Shown here piece by piece: positions 17,935 to 25,738 of a stretch of DNA of 64,000 nucleotides. The notes beneath the pieces were generated by a model, which did not search any database, had not been told where the DNA came from, and saw only the letters and a list, made by a program, of their open reading frames with translations. The DNA comes from Alphaproteobacteria bacterium 32-64-14 (GTDB lineage Bacteria; Pseudomonadota; Alphaproteobacteria; Caulobacterales; Hyphomonadaceae): contig NCEM01000017.1 in assembly GCA_002280725.1 (NCBI GenBank), positions 62,001-126,000 of the forward strand, written 5' to 3'. The stretch's first letter is position 1. Every line of letters begins with the position of its first letter. A program made the position numbers and the translations under genes.

Positions 17935-18399
17935 ATGGTTCGTATCATGTCTGGCGCGCTTGCGGCGATTGCCCTCTCGGCCTGCGCAACCGCTCCGCAG
18001 ACACCGCAAGAGAAAATCCTCGGCAAATGGTCGTGCTCGCTGGACATGAGCGGCCTCAAGGGCGCCGCCAACCTGACCTATGTGGCCGATGGTACATCGT
18101 CTGGCCCGATCTCGTTCAAGGGCGAGTCCGAAGGCATCAATGTCGACATCACAGGCAGCGTCGAGGCGACGTGGCAATTCCTCGCCGATGGCCAGCTGCG
18201 CGAGAGGATCACCGATTTCGCGATCAAGACTGCGTCGTTCGACGGCGAAACGATGGACCAGGCGATGATCTCCGCAGTGATCGAGCCGATGCTGGCCGAG
18301 ACGATCACGGGCGGGGAGTCGCTCGCGGACGTCACTTTCGAGGGCAACACAATGACGCTCGACGCCGAAGGCGCCGATCCGACCGTGTGCACGCGCTAG
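17935..18399 (+). CDS. Small lipoprotein, paralogue of the next gene
   Basis: 154 residues from the ATG at 17935 after GGAGGAG. The lipobox LSAC places the acylated cysteine at 17. The mature domain begins ILGKWSCS, then YVADGTSS, ATWQFLADGQLRERI and a C-terminal cysteine (TVCTR). The next gene has the same layout (IVGEWHCS, YKADGTST, ATWQIEADGRLTDRI, SSCRR). The framing GxWxC at the start and a cysteine at the end suggests a disulfide closing a lipocalin-like or beta-barrel domain. Function unknown; the likely location is the periplasm, membrane-anchored. Confidence 0.65.
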   Translation: MVRIMSGALAAIALSACATAPQTPQEKILGKWSCSLDMSGLKGAANLTYVADGTSSGPISFKGESEGINVDITGSVEATWQFLADGQLRERITDFAIKTASFDGETMDQAMISAVIEPMLAETITGGESLADVTFEGNTMTLDAEGADPTVCTR

Positions 18400-18429
18400 A
18401 CCAGATTTTCGACACTGGGAAAAAGCTAC

Positions 18430-18879
18430 ATGCGCCTGACCGCTTCGACTGCCGCCGTCCTGTTCCTGCTGGCGCCCGTCGCGCACGCGCAGAATGCCGC
18501 CCAGCTCATCGTGGGCGAGTGGCATTGCTCCGCGCCCGCGGGCGATCTCGTTTCCGCAGGGCCCATGATCTACAAGGCCGACGGCACGTCGACCTTCGAC
18601 CAGACCGTGACCGGCAAGATCGACGGCATGGACCTGATGGTCCGCCTCGTCGGCAACGCGACCTGGCAGATCGAGGCCGATGGCCGGCTGACCGACCGCA
18701 TCCTTGAAGCCAACGGTCTTGCAGGCACCATCAATGGACAACCGCTGCCGGCAGACATGCTTCTCGCGTTTGCGGATGAGGTCGTGGCGAACGGCTTGTC
18801 GACGTCTGACTTCACGGTGAGTGCGCACGAGATGATGATCTCGGACGGCGAGGGTGGCGGCAGCAGCTGCAGGCGCTAG
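18430..18879 (+). CDS. Small secreted protein, tandem paralogue
   Basis: 149 residues with a cleavable signal peptide (VLFLLAPVAHAQ) and no lipobox. It shares the GEWHCS...KADGTST...ATWQIEADGRLTDRI...C framework with the lipoprotein encoded 30 bases upstream, so the pair arose by tandem duplication, one copy kept lipidated and one soluble. Conserved cysteines at the start and end of the domain probably pair. Same strand and short spacing suggest one transcript. Confidence 0.65.
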   Translation: MRLTASTAAVLFLLAPVAHAQNAAQLIVGEWHCSAPAGDLVSAGPMIYKADGTSTFDQTVTGKIDGMDLMVRLVGNATWQIEADGRLTDRILEANGLAGTINGQPLPADMLLAFADEVVANGLSTSDFTVSAHEMMISDGEGGGSSCRR

Positions 18880-19004
18880 CGCTTCCCCAGCGGCGCCGGT
18901 AACCGGCATAATCACTTCGTATTGAGCAGCGTCCAGCGGGCTTGCCAGATCGTCGCGGATCGTGGACAAGCCTGCTCCCGCTTGGCTTGAAGAGGAGGGA
19001 GTCG

Positions 19005-19064
19005 ATGAGTTCAGTTGATCTTTCCTCCGTCGCTTCGCCGGTTTGCGTCGTTCGCGACCGATAG
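19005..19064 (+). CDS. Possible 19-residue leader ORF before the MATE transporter
   Basis: Within the 287-base gap 18880-19166 a short frame (ATG 19005 to TAG 19064) follows an exceptionally strong AGGAGGGA site four bases away. It ends about 100 bases before the transporter start. The peptide is Ser/Val-rich with no domain. A translated uORF controlling the transporter is possible; chance is equally likely. Near 19107-19125 a short direct repeat (GATCCACGA twice) is also visible; nothing else stands out in the gap. Confidence 0.22.
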   Translation: MSSVDLSSVASPVCVVRDR

Positions 19065-19166
19065 CGGCCAGCCGCTGGTTCCGCTTCGCGGGGCGCCCCC
19101 CAAGATCCACGACGATCCACGAAATTCCAAAAGGCGCGCCGGAAGAGTGCGCCCGGAGAAGACCAC

Positions 19167-20588
19167 ATGACGTCCACACGCCGTCTCCCTGAATGGGCAA
19201 GACCCTCAGAGATTCTCGATCTGACACGCCTTGCCGTGCCGGTCGCGCTGTCGCGCGCATCCTTCATGCTGATGGGCCTGACCGACGCCATCATCCTTGC
19301 GTGGTATGCGCCGGGCGAGCTGCCGCTGGTGTTGAATGGCTGGCTGCCGAGCGGCGTCACCATGGGCTTCGGCATGGGCCTGATGCTCGGCGTTTCGGTG
19401 ATGACGGCCGAGTTGGGCGGGCAGGGGCGCGCGGACGAGACGGGCCGCATCGTGCGGCGCGGACTGTGGGTGGGCGCTCTCTATGCGCTGCTGGCCACGG
19501 TGCTGGTGTTCCTGATCGCGGATCCGCTGGTGCATGCCTTCGGCTTCAGCGAGGAGCTTGCCGTCCCGATCACACAGACGACGCAGATTCTCGCACTGGG
19601 CACGCTGGGCCACATGCTGGGCATGGCGTGCTCGATGTATCTTGAGGCGCTGCGCAAGCCCAATCTGGTGACCGCCGTGTCGATGTCTGCGGTCGTGCTG
19701 AACGCGATTGTCGGGCTGATCCTGGTGCCAGAGCACGGCGCGATTGGCGTCGCCTGGGCCACGACCATCTCGCGCTGGTACATGATGCTGGTGTTCCTGG
19801 TGATCATCGCGCTTGCGACGCCGGCGTTCAGGCCGTCGCCCAAAGGGCCGCCGGGCGAGTTCGTCCGCCAGAACAAGGTGGGCATCGGCACCGGCATCGC
19901 CAACGCAGCGGAATGGGGCGCGTTCAACCTCACCTTCGTGATCGCGACAATTGTCTCAATCGATGCGGGCACGATCTATGGCCTCGCCGTGCAGATGATG
20001 GGCGTGATCTTCATGATCTACATGGGCATGGGCACCGCCACGAGCGTGCGCGTGGCCGAGCGCTTCGGGCGCAAGGACGCAACCGGCGTACGCGAGGCTG
20101 CGCGCCTTGGCGTGGTGGCGTCGGTCGTGATGGGGCTTGTGCTGGCGGCGTTGCTGGTGCTCGCGCGCGATCTGCTGGCGCACTGGCTGCTCACCGGGCC
20201 TGAAGCGCAGGCGAGCGGCGGGGAGCATTCAACCGCGCTGATGCCCACGCTTGCGCTCATGCTGGCCTTTGCGGCTGGCGTGACGTTGTTCGACGGCCTG
20301 CAGGTTGTCGGCGCCATGGGCCTGCGGGCGCAGGGCGTGGTGTGGCTGCCGACGATGATCCATGTGGGCAGCTACATTGTCGTGATGCTGCCGCTGTGCG
20401 TGTGGCTGGCCTTCGGGCCGGACCGCGTGCCGGGCGGGATGAACATGGGCGTGTGGGGCGTCTTCATCGGCATCAGCATCGCCTCCATCGCCGCCGGCGT
20501 CGGGCAGGTGCTGGCGCTGGAGATCAAGAGCCGCAGCGCGGCTGCGCGTATCGCTGCGGGCGTGAAGGTGGATGTGGGCGGGCATTAG
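19167..20588 (+). CDS. MATE-family multidrug/toxin efflux transporter
   Basis: 473 residues, ATG after GGAGAAG. Twelve hydrophobic helices can be traced, with MATE-type stretches such as ALSRASFMLMGLTDAII in helix 1, GLMLGVSVMTAELGGQGR in helix 2 and VVLNAIVGLILVPEHGAIGVAWATTISR. The second half repeats the first pattern (MGMGTATSVRVAERFGRKD). It exports cationic compounds by Na+ or H+ antiport. No regulator is adjacent. A 120-base structured repeat follows the stop and probably terminates transcription. Confidence 0.9.
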   Translation: MTSTRRLPEWARPSEILDLTRLAVPVALSRASFMLMGLTDAIILAWYAPGELPLVLNGWLPSGVTMGFGMGLMLGVSVMTAELGGQGRADETGRIVRRGLWVGALYALLATVLVFLIADPLVHAFGFSEELAVPITQTTQILALGTLGHMLGMACSMYLEALRKPNLVTAVSMSAVVLNAIVGLILVPEHGAIGVAWATTISRWYMMLVFLVIIALATPAFRPSPKGPPGEFVRQNKVGIGTGIANAAEWGAFNLTFVIATIVSIDAGTIYGLAVQMMGVIFMIYMGMGTATSVRVAERFGRKDATGVREAARLGVVASVVMGLVLAALLVLARDLLAHWLLTGPEAQASGGEHSTALMPTLALMLAFAAGVTLFDGLQVVGAMGLRAQGVVWLPTMIHVGSYIVVMLPLCVWLAFGPDRVPGGMNMGVWGVFIGISIASIAAGVGQVLALEIKSRSAAARIAAGVKVDVGGH

Positions 20589-20616
20589 GCATTTGGCCGT
20601 GTGCTACACCAACGGT

Positions 20617-20736
20617 GTCATCCTCGGCCTTGTGCCGAGGATCCCGGTTTTCGATCCAAAGGTATTGGCTGACGATCCCTTGCTTTAGGCAACCGGGATT
20701 CTCGGGATGTGCGCTACGCGCTTACCCGAGAATGAC
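20617..20736. repeat. 120-base cruciform-type intergenic repeat element
   Basis: The outer ends are inverted (GTCATCCTCGG at 20617, CCGAGAATGAC ending 20736). Inside are a local hairpin (CCTCGGCCTTGTGCCGAGG), an inner inverted pair (ATCCCGGTT and AACCGGGAT) and a further hairpin (TCGGGATG...TACCCGA). The whole can fold as a multi-arm cloverleaf. This matches the type of mobile palindromic intergenic elements common in Caulobacterales and Rhizobiales. It lies between convergent MATE and HU genes, where it may also end transcription both ways. Confidence 0.7.
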
Positions 20737-20787
20737 TCCACGAGTGATGACTGCCGCAGCAAGGCCGGGCAGGCGCCCGGCGGTCCG

Positions 20788-21057
20788 CTACTTCAAATCC
20801 TTCATCGCCGCTGCCGCCTTGAAGGTGACGGATGTGCGCTCCGGAATCCGGATCGTTGCCCCCGTCGCCGGGTTGCGCCCGTCACGCGCGACGCGCGTCT
20901 TCGCGACGAAGCTGCCGAAGCCGGAGATGGTCACCTGATCCTGCTTGCGCAGGGCGCCGGTGATCGTGTCGAACACTGCATCCACCAAGCGGGTGGCCTC
21001 CGCCTGCTTGACGCCAGTCGAGTCTGCGATGGACTTGATAAGGTCGGACTTGTTCAT
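20788..21057 (-). CDS. hupB: HU-family nucleoid DNA-binding protein
   Basis: 89 residues, complete HU: MNKSDLIKSIAD at the start, VSGFGSF-type hinge (ISGFGSFVAKTR), the DNA-contact arm R(N)PATGATIRIPE and a C-terminal Lys. It bends and packages DNA as a homodimer. Length and arm sequence fit HU rather than IHF. It is monocistronic, with the repeat element downstream. Confidence 0.95.
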   Translation of the reverse strand: MNKSDLIKSIADSTGVKQAEATRLVDAVFDTITGALRKQDQVTISGFGSFVAKTRVARDGRNPATGATIRIPERTSVTFKAAAAMKDLK

Positions 21058-21167
21058 GGATATGGCCCTCCCGTGCCCGAGGCATTTTTGGCATGCCTTC
21101 GTCTACGGAGCCGATGAGGCCGCCGCCGGGAAGATTCTTCAATCCTGACGTTGAGGGAACCGGGAAA

Positions 21168-22073
21168 CTAAATTCCCAGAATCCAGCCTTCCTCGGACGT
21201 AACCGACGCTTTCTTGCCTTCGGTGAGCTTTGCTTCACCTGCGAACATGGCGGCGAGCTTTCCGCTGGCGTCACGCTCGGCAAGCGCTTCGCACAGGACG
21301 CGGACCTGCGCCTCGTCGCGGATTTCGCTGGCCTGCTGGGTGGTGGCGTTCAGCGTCGTCAACACTTCGGCGACAACGATGCGCGCGTCGCCCATCGCTT
21401 CGTCATCGAGCTTCGCCAGCGGCAGGTCGAACGGCCAGACCTTCAGTGCCGGGAACTTCTCGCGCAGACGTTCCATGGCCGGGATACCGGTCATGGCCTG
21501 GCCGCCGATGGCGCCGGCATAAGCGATCTTCCAGACCGGCTGCGGCCGGGCCTTCTTCGCGTCCATGGCGGCCTCTTCCACGATGCGGAATTCCCCGATG
21601 TCCTTCGGGCCGTGCTCGCGGGTCTTCTTCACCGACAGCGTGGTCAGCTCGTCCTTCTTCGAGCAGCCCCAGAACGGGAAGGGACCATCCGAGATGAGCC
21701 GGTTCATCCGCGCCGCCAAGGCGAAGCGGTTGTTGGAGTTGTCAGGCTTGTCCTTCATTTCCTTGAGCAGGAAATCGCGCATGCCACGCCAGGGCTCGCC
21801 CTTGAGCTTCAGCGCAGCCGACGTGCCGGCCGGGAAGCCAAGCGGGAAGTCGACGCCCACGAGCACGCGGTCGCCACGCTTCAGGCAGCGGCCTAGCAGG
21901 TCGGTCAGCTCTTCGATGGCCTTGGCGCGCGTGGGCGGGTTCGTGGCCTTGAAAGCCAGCTTCAGGCGCGAATCCGGCGTCATCGCGCCGATCCAGATGG
22001 AGTCGGCGCCGGTGGCGGGTTTGGAGGCCGCGCTCCAGTCCACCATCACATAGCTGTCGAACAGGCGTGCCAT
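21168..22073 (-). CDS. Conserved protein with RNase H-like (DUF429-related) features
   Basis: 301 residues, choosing the ATG at 22073 after AAAGAAG (another ATG lies 6 codons upstream). The N-terminus reads YVMVDWSAAS, then VGVDFPLGFP about 75 residues later. This spacing of acidic strands resembles the RNase H-fold of DUF429 proteins. Relatives in Rhodobacterales and Caulobacterales carry misleading molybdopterin or cobalamin names in databases. No signal peptide. The DNA or small-molecule substrate is unknown. It ends 110 bases upstream of the hupB start on the same strand. Confidence 0.6.
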   Translation of the reverse strand: MARLFDSYVMVDWSAASKPATGADSIWIGAMTPDSRLKLAFKATNPPTRAKAIEELTDLLGRCLKRGDRVLVGVDFPLGFPAGTSAALKLKGEPWRGMRDFLLKEMKDKPDNSNNRFALAARMNRLISDGPFPFWGCSKKDELTTLSVKKTREHGPKDIGEFRIVEEAAMDAKKARPQPVWKIAYAGAIGGQAMTGIPAMERLREKFPALKVWPFDLPLAKLDDEAMGDARIVVAEVLTTLNATTQQASEIRDEAQVRVLCEALAERDASGKLAAMFAGEAKLTEGKKASVTSEEGWILGI

Positions 22074-22445
22074 AGGCAGGTCTTCTTTCATCGTGCGGCA
22101 GCGCAGGGGCGGCCGGTGGCTGACATACGTCCGCGTTGAGCGCGGCGGAGAGGGTTCAAAGCAGGGAAGTTGAGGCGGAGACGTCCGCCCCCAAGCAATA
22201 TAGGTGGGCTAGCCGGTAATATCGAACATGTTGGCGGCTATCCCTCCGTTACGCGGACCGGAACAGCCTACAGCTCTGCCGCCCGTCAGTATCATTCCTC
22301 GTAACCGATTTGGGCTTCGTAAATCCAGCATAAGATGTCCAGCATCGGCTGCGGCGCGATTCCAGCGCCGGCGGGTATGGTTTACGGCGACTCACGCGAT
22401 GTTACGGATTACATCACGGGCAGCAAAATTGCCGCACGCCCGCAA
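22074..22445. other. Intergenic stretch without recognisable genes
   Basis: A gap of about 370 bases ahead of the promoter at 22446. Frames here are short, have no convincing ribosome-binding site and give arginine/serine-rich peptides without domains. It contains the start region of the leftward gene at 22073. I see no other structured signal. Confidence 0.5.
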
Positions 22446-22505
22446 TTGTGAGATGGGCGACAAATACCGTATAAAAACAGTATGATACGGATTGAAAGAT
22501 ACTGT
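22446..22505 (+). promoter_or_regulatory. Sigma-70-type promoter with nested inverted-repeat operators
   Basis: A -35 TTGTGA (22446-22451), a 17-base spacer and a -10 GTATAA (22469-22474) lie in a locally AT-rich stretch (23 of 60 G+C over 22441-22500). Two inverted repeats overlap the start site: CCGTAT (22467-22472) with ATACGG (22485-22490), and ACAGTAT (22477-22483) with ATACTGT (22499-22505). The arrangement is that of a repressor operator covering the -10 and start site. The target is the oxidoreductase gene beginning at 22630, leaving a leader of about 150 bases that contains a GC-rich hairpin (GCCGCCTGCGGCGGC). Confidence 0.55.
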
Positions 22506-22629
22506 AACCAACCTTGATGCCGACGCTCATTGTGCAGCCGCGTCGTTCGCGTATCTGCTGACCTTACGCCGACCTTGAGACGCCGCCTGCGGCGGCTCCA
22601 AGAGGGGGGCGCGTCGGAGGGTTTGTGTA

Positions 22630-23610
22630 GTGAAGCGTATCGAATCTTCGGCCAGAACGGCCACTGTCGTCGGCAGCCACCAGGGCAAGGTCCGGGTTGG
22701 CGTAATCGGCGCGGGCGTGTTCGGCGGCTATCACGCGCAGAAATTCGCCTCCAGCTTCCATTCCGAATTCGTCGGCGTGTTCGATCTGAACATTGAGAAC
22801 GCCGGCAAGCTGGTCGCCAAGATCGGCAAGGGCGAGGTGTTCTCCTCGTTCGAAGCCATCGCCGATGCCTGCGACGCGCTGGTGATCGCGACGCCCGCCT
22901 CCTCGCACGCCTTCCTGACGCGCAAGGCGCTGGAAGCCGGCAAGCACGCGCTCGTTGAAAAGCCTCTGGCGCTGACGGGCGTTGAAGCCCGCGCGCTCGC
23001 CAAGCTCGCGCTCGACCGCGACCTCGTTCTCTCCGTCGGCCACCAGGAGCGTCTGGTGTTTGAAGCGATGGGCCTGTTCGCCACGGGCGAGCGTCCCAAG
23101 CGCGTTGAAGCTGTCCGCATGGGCCCCGCCTCGCCGGATGGCCGCTGCGAAGATGTGTCGGTTGTATTCGACCTGATGATCCACGACCTCGACCTTACGG
23201 CCGAACTGTTCGGCGGCGATGTGCGCGGCGTCGATGGCTCGGGCCACTCGGCTCACACGCGCCTGCTTGATCACGCCACGTCCGAACTGATGTTCGGCGT
23301 CAACGGCCACGCCCGCCTAGCGGCCTCGCGCTGCGCCGAGAAGCGTGAGCGCTGGATGAAGATCGAATACGCCTCGGGCACGGTCGAGATCGACTTCCTG
23401 ACGCGCACGGTGAAGAACACCACGGCGTTCAACATCCGCGCGGACGTGTCGGCCATCCTGCCGGATCCGCTCAAGGCTGCGGACGAAGCTTTCCTCGCCG
23501 CGATCCAGGGCCGTGCGGCCCCGGTGATCACCGGCGGCGTCGGAGCCCGTGCCGCTGCGATGGCCGAGATGGTCGAAAGCTGCGCGCTGGCGGTTACAGT
23601 CGCAGCCTAG
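22630..23610 (+). CDS. Gfo/Idh/MocA family oxidoreductase
   Basis: 326 residues, GTG start after GGAGG. A Rossmann fold begins KVRVGVIGAGVFGGYHA, followed by VFDLN and the family EKP motif (ALVEKPLALTG) with the adjacent lysine used in catalysis. A later FDLMIHDLDL carries the histidine/aspartate typical of sugar dehydrogenases. The substrate is probably a sugar, nucleotide sugar or inositol-type compound; nothing adjacent fixes it. It is preceded by a strong promoter and possible operator and ended by a clear intrinsic terminator, so it is a single-gene unit. Confidence 0.85.
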   Translation: MKRIESSARTATVVGSHQGKVRVGVIGAGVFGGYHAQKFASSFHSEFVGVFDLNIENAGKLVAKIGKGEVFSSFEAIADACDALVIATPASSHAFLTRKALEAGKHALVEKPLALTGVEARALAKLALDRDLVLSVGHQERLVFEAMGLFATGERPKRVEAVRMGPASPDGRCEDVSVVFDLMIHDLDLTAELFGGDVRGVDGSGHSAHTRLLDHATSELMFGVNGHARLAASRCAEKRERWMKIEYASGTVEIDFLTRTVKNTTAFNIRADVSAILPDPLKAADEAFLAAIQGRAAPVITGGVGARAAAMAEMVESCALAVTVAA

Positions 23611-23641
23611 GCCACGCACCACACTTCAGGTTTGAGGAAGC

Positions 23642-23670
23642 AGGAGCGCCTTCGCGCTCCTGTTTTCGTT
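23642..23670 (+). terminator. Rho-independent terminator
   Basis: A perfect 8-bp stem (AGGAGCGC with GCGCTCCT) closes a 4-base CTTC loop and is followed by GTTTTCGTTT. It follows the oxidoreductase stop by about 30 bases and lies just before the end of the convergent gltX. Confidence 0.85.
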
Positions 23671-23675
23671 TGTGC

Positions 23676-25031
23676 TTACGGCGCTGCCTGCACAAGCCGC
23701 GCGCGGGCTTTGTCGCCGCCGATGAGCACGAGCATGCGGTCCATCTCGGGCCCGTGCTCCTGATCAGTCAGCACGCGGCGCAGGGGCATGAACAGGCCTT
23801 TGCCCTTGCGGCCGGTCTTGGCTTTCACTGCGTCGACCCAGACTTTCCATGTCTCAAGCGTGACATCGCCCGCCGGGAAGAGCTTGGCCGCCTCGCCGAT
23901 GAAGGCTTGGTCGACCGCATCGAGTTCCGGGCCCGTCAGACCGCCGCCATAGACGACCGTGAGCCACAGCGTGGCATCCGGTACGGTAACGATGTTGCCG
24001 CGAACGGCGTCCCAGAATTCCGGCGTCGCCTTGTCGCCATAGGGTAGCCTCGCAAGGCGCGCCTGCACGCTGGCGAAATCCAGCCCCCGCACGATATGCG
24101 AGTTGAGCCCGTTGAGTTCGTTCTCGTCGAAGCGGGCAGGCGCCCGGCCCATCTTGGAGAACGCGAATTCGAGCGCCAGCTGTTGCAGGCTGTCGCGCGC
24201 CTCCACCGGATCGGACGTCCCGATCTTGCCGAGCAGTGAGAGGATCGCCATCGGCTCGAACCCGCTGTTGCGCAACTCCTGCGCCGACAGGGAGCCGAGG
24301 CGCTTGGACAGGCCCTGGCCATCTGCGCCGATCAGCAACGGCATGTGCGCCATCTCCGGCGGCTTGGCGCCGAGGGCGAGGAAGATCTCGATCTGCGCGC
24401 CCGAATTGGTGACGTGATCCTCGCCCCGGATCACATGCGTGATCTTCGCGTCGATATCATCGACCACGGACGGCATGGTGTAGAGGAATGAACCATCCTC
24501 ACGGATCAGAACGGGATCAGAGACGGACGCCGTGTCGATCGACTGCTGGCCGCGCACGAGGTCTACCCATTCGGCGCGTCCGCCCGACAGCTTGAAGCGC
24601 CAGTGCGGCTTGCGGCCTTGGGTCTCCAGATCCTTTCGGTCCGCGTCCGTCAGCTCCAGCGCGGCGCGATCGTACACAGGCGGCTTTCCGCGCGACTGGG
24701 CGATCTTCTTGCGGCGCTCGAGTTCCTCCGGCGTTTCATAGCAGGGATAGAGGAGGCCCTTGGCCTTCAGCTCTTCGGCGGCGGCCGTGTAGCGGTCGAA
24801 CTTCTCCGACTGCTTGAACGTCTCGTCCCACGTCATGCCGAGCCAGGTCAGGTCGGTGCGGATGCCGTCCTCGTTCTCCTTGGTGGAGCGCTCAAGGTCG
24901 GTGTCGTCGATCCGCAGCACGAAAACGCCGTTCCGGCCTTTCGCGAAAAGCCAGTTCACCAGCGCGGTACGGATGTTTCCGACGTGCAGCTTGCCGGTGG
25001 GCGAGGGCGCAAAGCGGACTTTTACGGTCAT
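23676..25031 (-). CDS. gltX: Glutamyl-tRNA synthetase
   Basis: 451 residues from the ATG at 25031; the frame stays open further upstream but MTVKVRFAPSPTG is the natural start. Class I signatures: FAPSPTGKLHVGN (HIGH variant HVGN) and GQGLSKRLGS (KMSKS variant). RIDDTD and VIRGEDHVTNS are also conserved. It charges tRNA-Glu and, in organisms with amidotransferase GatCAB, often tRNA-Gln too. The wording (KLHVGN, LSKRLGS) resembles the second GltX form frequent in alphaproteobacteria, so another gltX may exist elsewhere. A divergent small membrane protein gene starts 157 bases away. Confidence 0.93.
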   Translation of the reverse strand: MTVKVRFAPSPTGKLHVGNIRTALVNWLFAKGRNGVFVLRIDDTDLERSTKENEDGIRTDLTWLGMTWDETFKQSEKFDRYTAAAEELKAKGLLYPCYETPEELERRKKIAQSRGKPPVYDRAALELTDADRKDLETQGRKPHWRFKLSGGRAEWVDLVRGQQSIDTASVSDPVLIREDGSFLYTMPSVVDDIDAKITHVIRGEDHVTNSGAQIEIFLALGAKPPEMAHMPLLIGADGQGLSKRLGSLSAQELRNSGFEPMAILSLLGKIGTSDPVEARDSLQQLALEFAFSKMGRAPARFDENELNGLNSHIVRGLDFASVQARLARLPYGDKATPEFWDAVRGNIVTVPDATLWLTVVYGGGLTGPELDAVDQAFIGEAAKLFPAGDVTLETWKVWVDAVKAKTGRKGKGLFMPLRRVLTDQEHGPEMDRMLVLIGGDKARARLVQAAP

Positions 25032-25187
25032 TTGGTGCGGTTCCGGGATGCGGAGGGAGTGGCCGGATGCATGTACCCATCCGCCCCGGCTTGGCAAGCT
25101 GGGGCGCCCGTAGCTCCGCGCAGGGGCCAAAAGCGTTGACGAGGCCGGAGTTTCTCCCCAATCGTCCGGCCTCCGGGGCGAGGGAAC

Positions 25188-25736
25188 ATGACGACATTCG
25201 AATACGTGAGTGTTCTGCTGGCGATCGTAATTTCGCTGGCCTTTACCCATCTCGTGATGGGGATCGTGCGCCTGTTCCAGGCGAAGGGCGTCAAGGTCTC
25301 TTTCGTCTATCTGGGTTGGATCGGCGTGCTGCTGTTCTTGTGCGTCGATTACTGGCTTTCAGTCTGGCACGCGCGGAATGCCGATGTCTGGACTCTGGCC
25401 TTCATTGCCTTCCTGCTGGTGATGATCACGGTGCTTTACGCAACCTGCGCCTTCGCCGCGCCGGAGTCCGCCGCCACCGATGGCGTCAACCTCAACGAGT
25501 TCCACCGCGACAATCGCCGCAAATATCTCGGCGCGCTGTTCCTCTATACGATGCTCGGACTGGCCGGTAATTTTATCATCGCCTCACTCCAGCTTGCGAT
25601 GCTCGTGAGTGCGGCTCAGCTTCTATTGATCGCGGCTGCATGGCTATGGGCTGACCGGCGCGTGCAGATTGCAGCCCTGCTAGGCATTTATGCCGTCACG
25701 GGATGGTACGCCGTCACGTTCATCTCGGTGCTATAG
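25188..25736 (+). CDS. Small integral membrane protein, paralogue of the protein upstream of metG
   Basis: 182 residues, ATG after GAGGGAAC. Five to six hydrophobic helices are visible, starting YVSVLLAIVISLAFTHLV. A cytoplasmic or periplasmic loop (ESAATDGVNLNEFHRDN) interrupts them. The frame before metG (35350-35943) has the same plan: a FxxVxxLLxxVxxLAxxHLL start, a Trp-rich mid-section, the VLYxxCAxxxPE motif and an NxR(K/L) loop. I do not recognise the family. Location beside gltX mirrors its paralogue beside metG. Confidence 0.7.
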   Translation: MTTFEYVSVLLAIVISLAFTHLVMGIVRLFQAKGVKVSFVYLGWIGVLLFLCVDYWLSVWHARNADVWTLAFIAFLLVMITVLYATCAFAAPESAATDGVNLNEFHRDNRRKYLGALFLYTMLGLAGNFIIASLQLAMLVSAAQLLLIAAAWLWADRRVQIAALLGIYAVTGWYAVTFISVL

Positions 25737-25738
25737 CG

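Noticed and set aside
17176-19260. A 694-codon open frame on the minus strand covering DAHP synthase end and three small genes
   Set aside because: High-GC antisense artefact: Arg/His/Gly-rich, no domain, and the opposite strand has signal peptides and ribosome-binding sites.
20342-21117. Plus-strand frames across the repeat and HU
   Set aside because: Antisense to hupB and within the repeat; no coding support.
22228-22485. An 85-codon frame in the gap before the oxidoreductase
   Set aside because: Runs over the promoter/operator, lacks a ribosome-binding site and a recognisable sequence.
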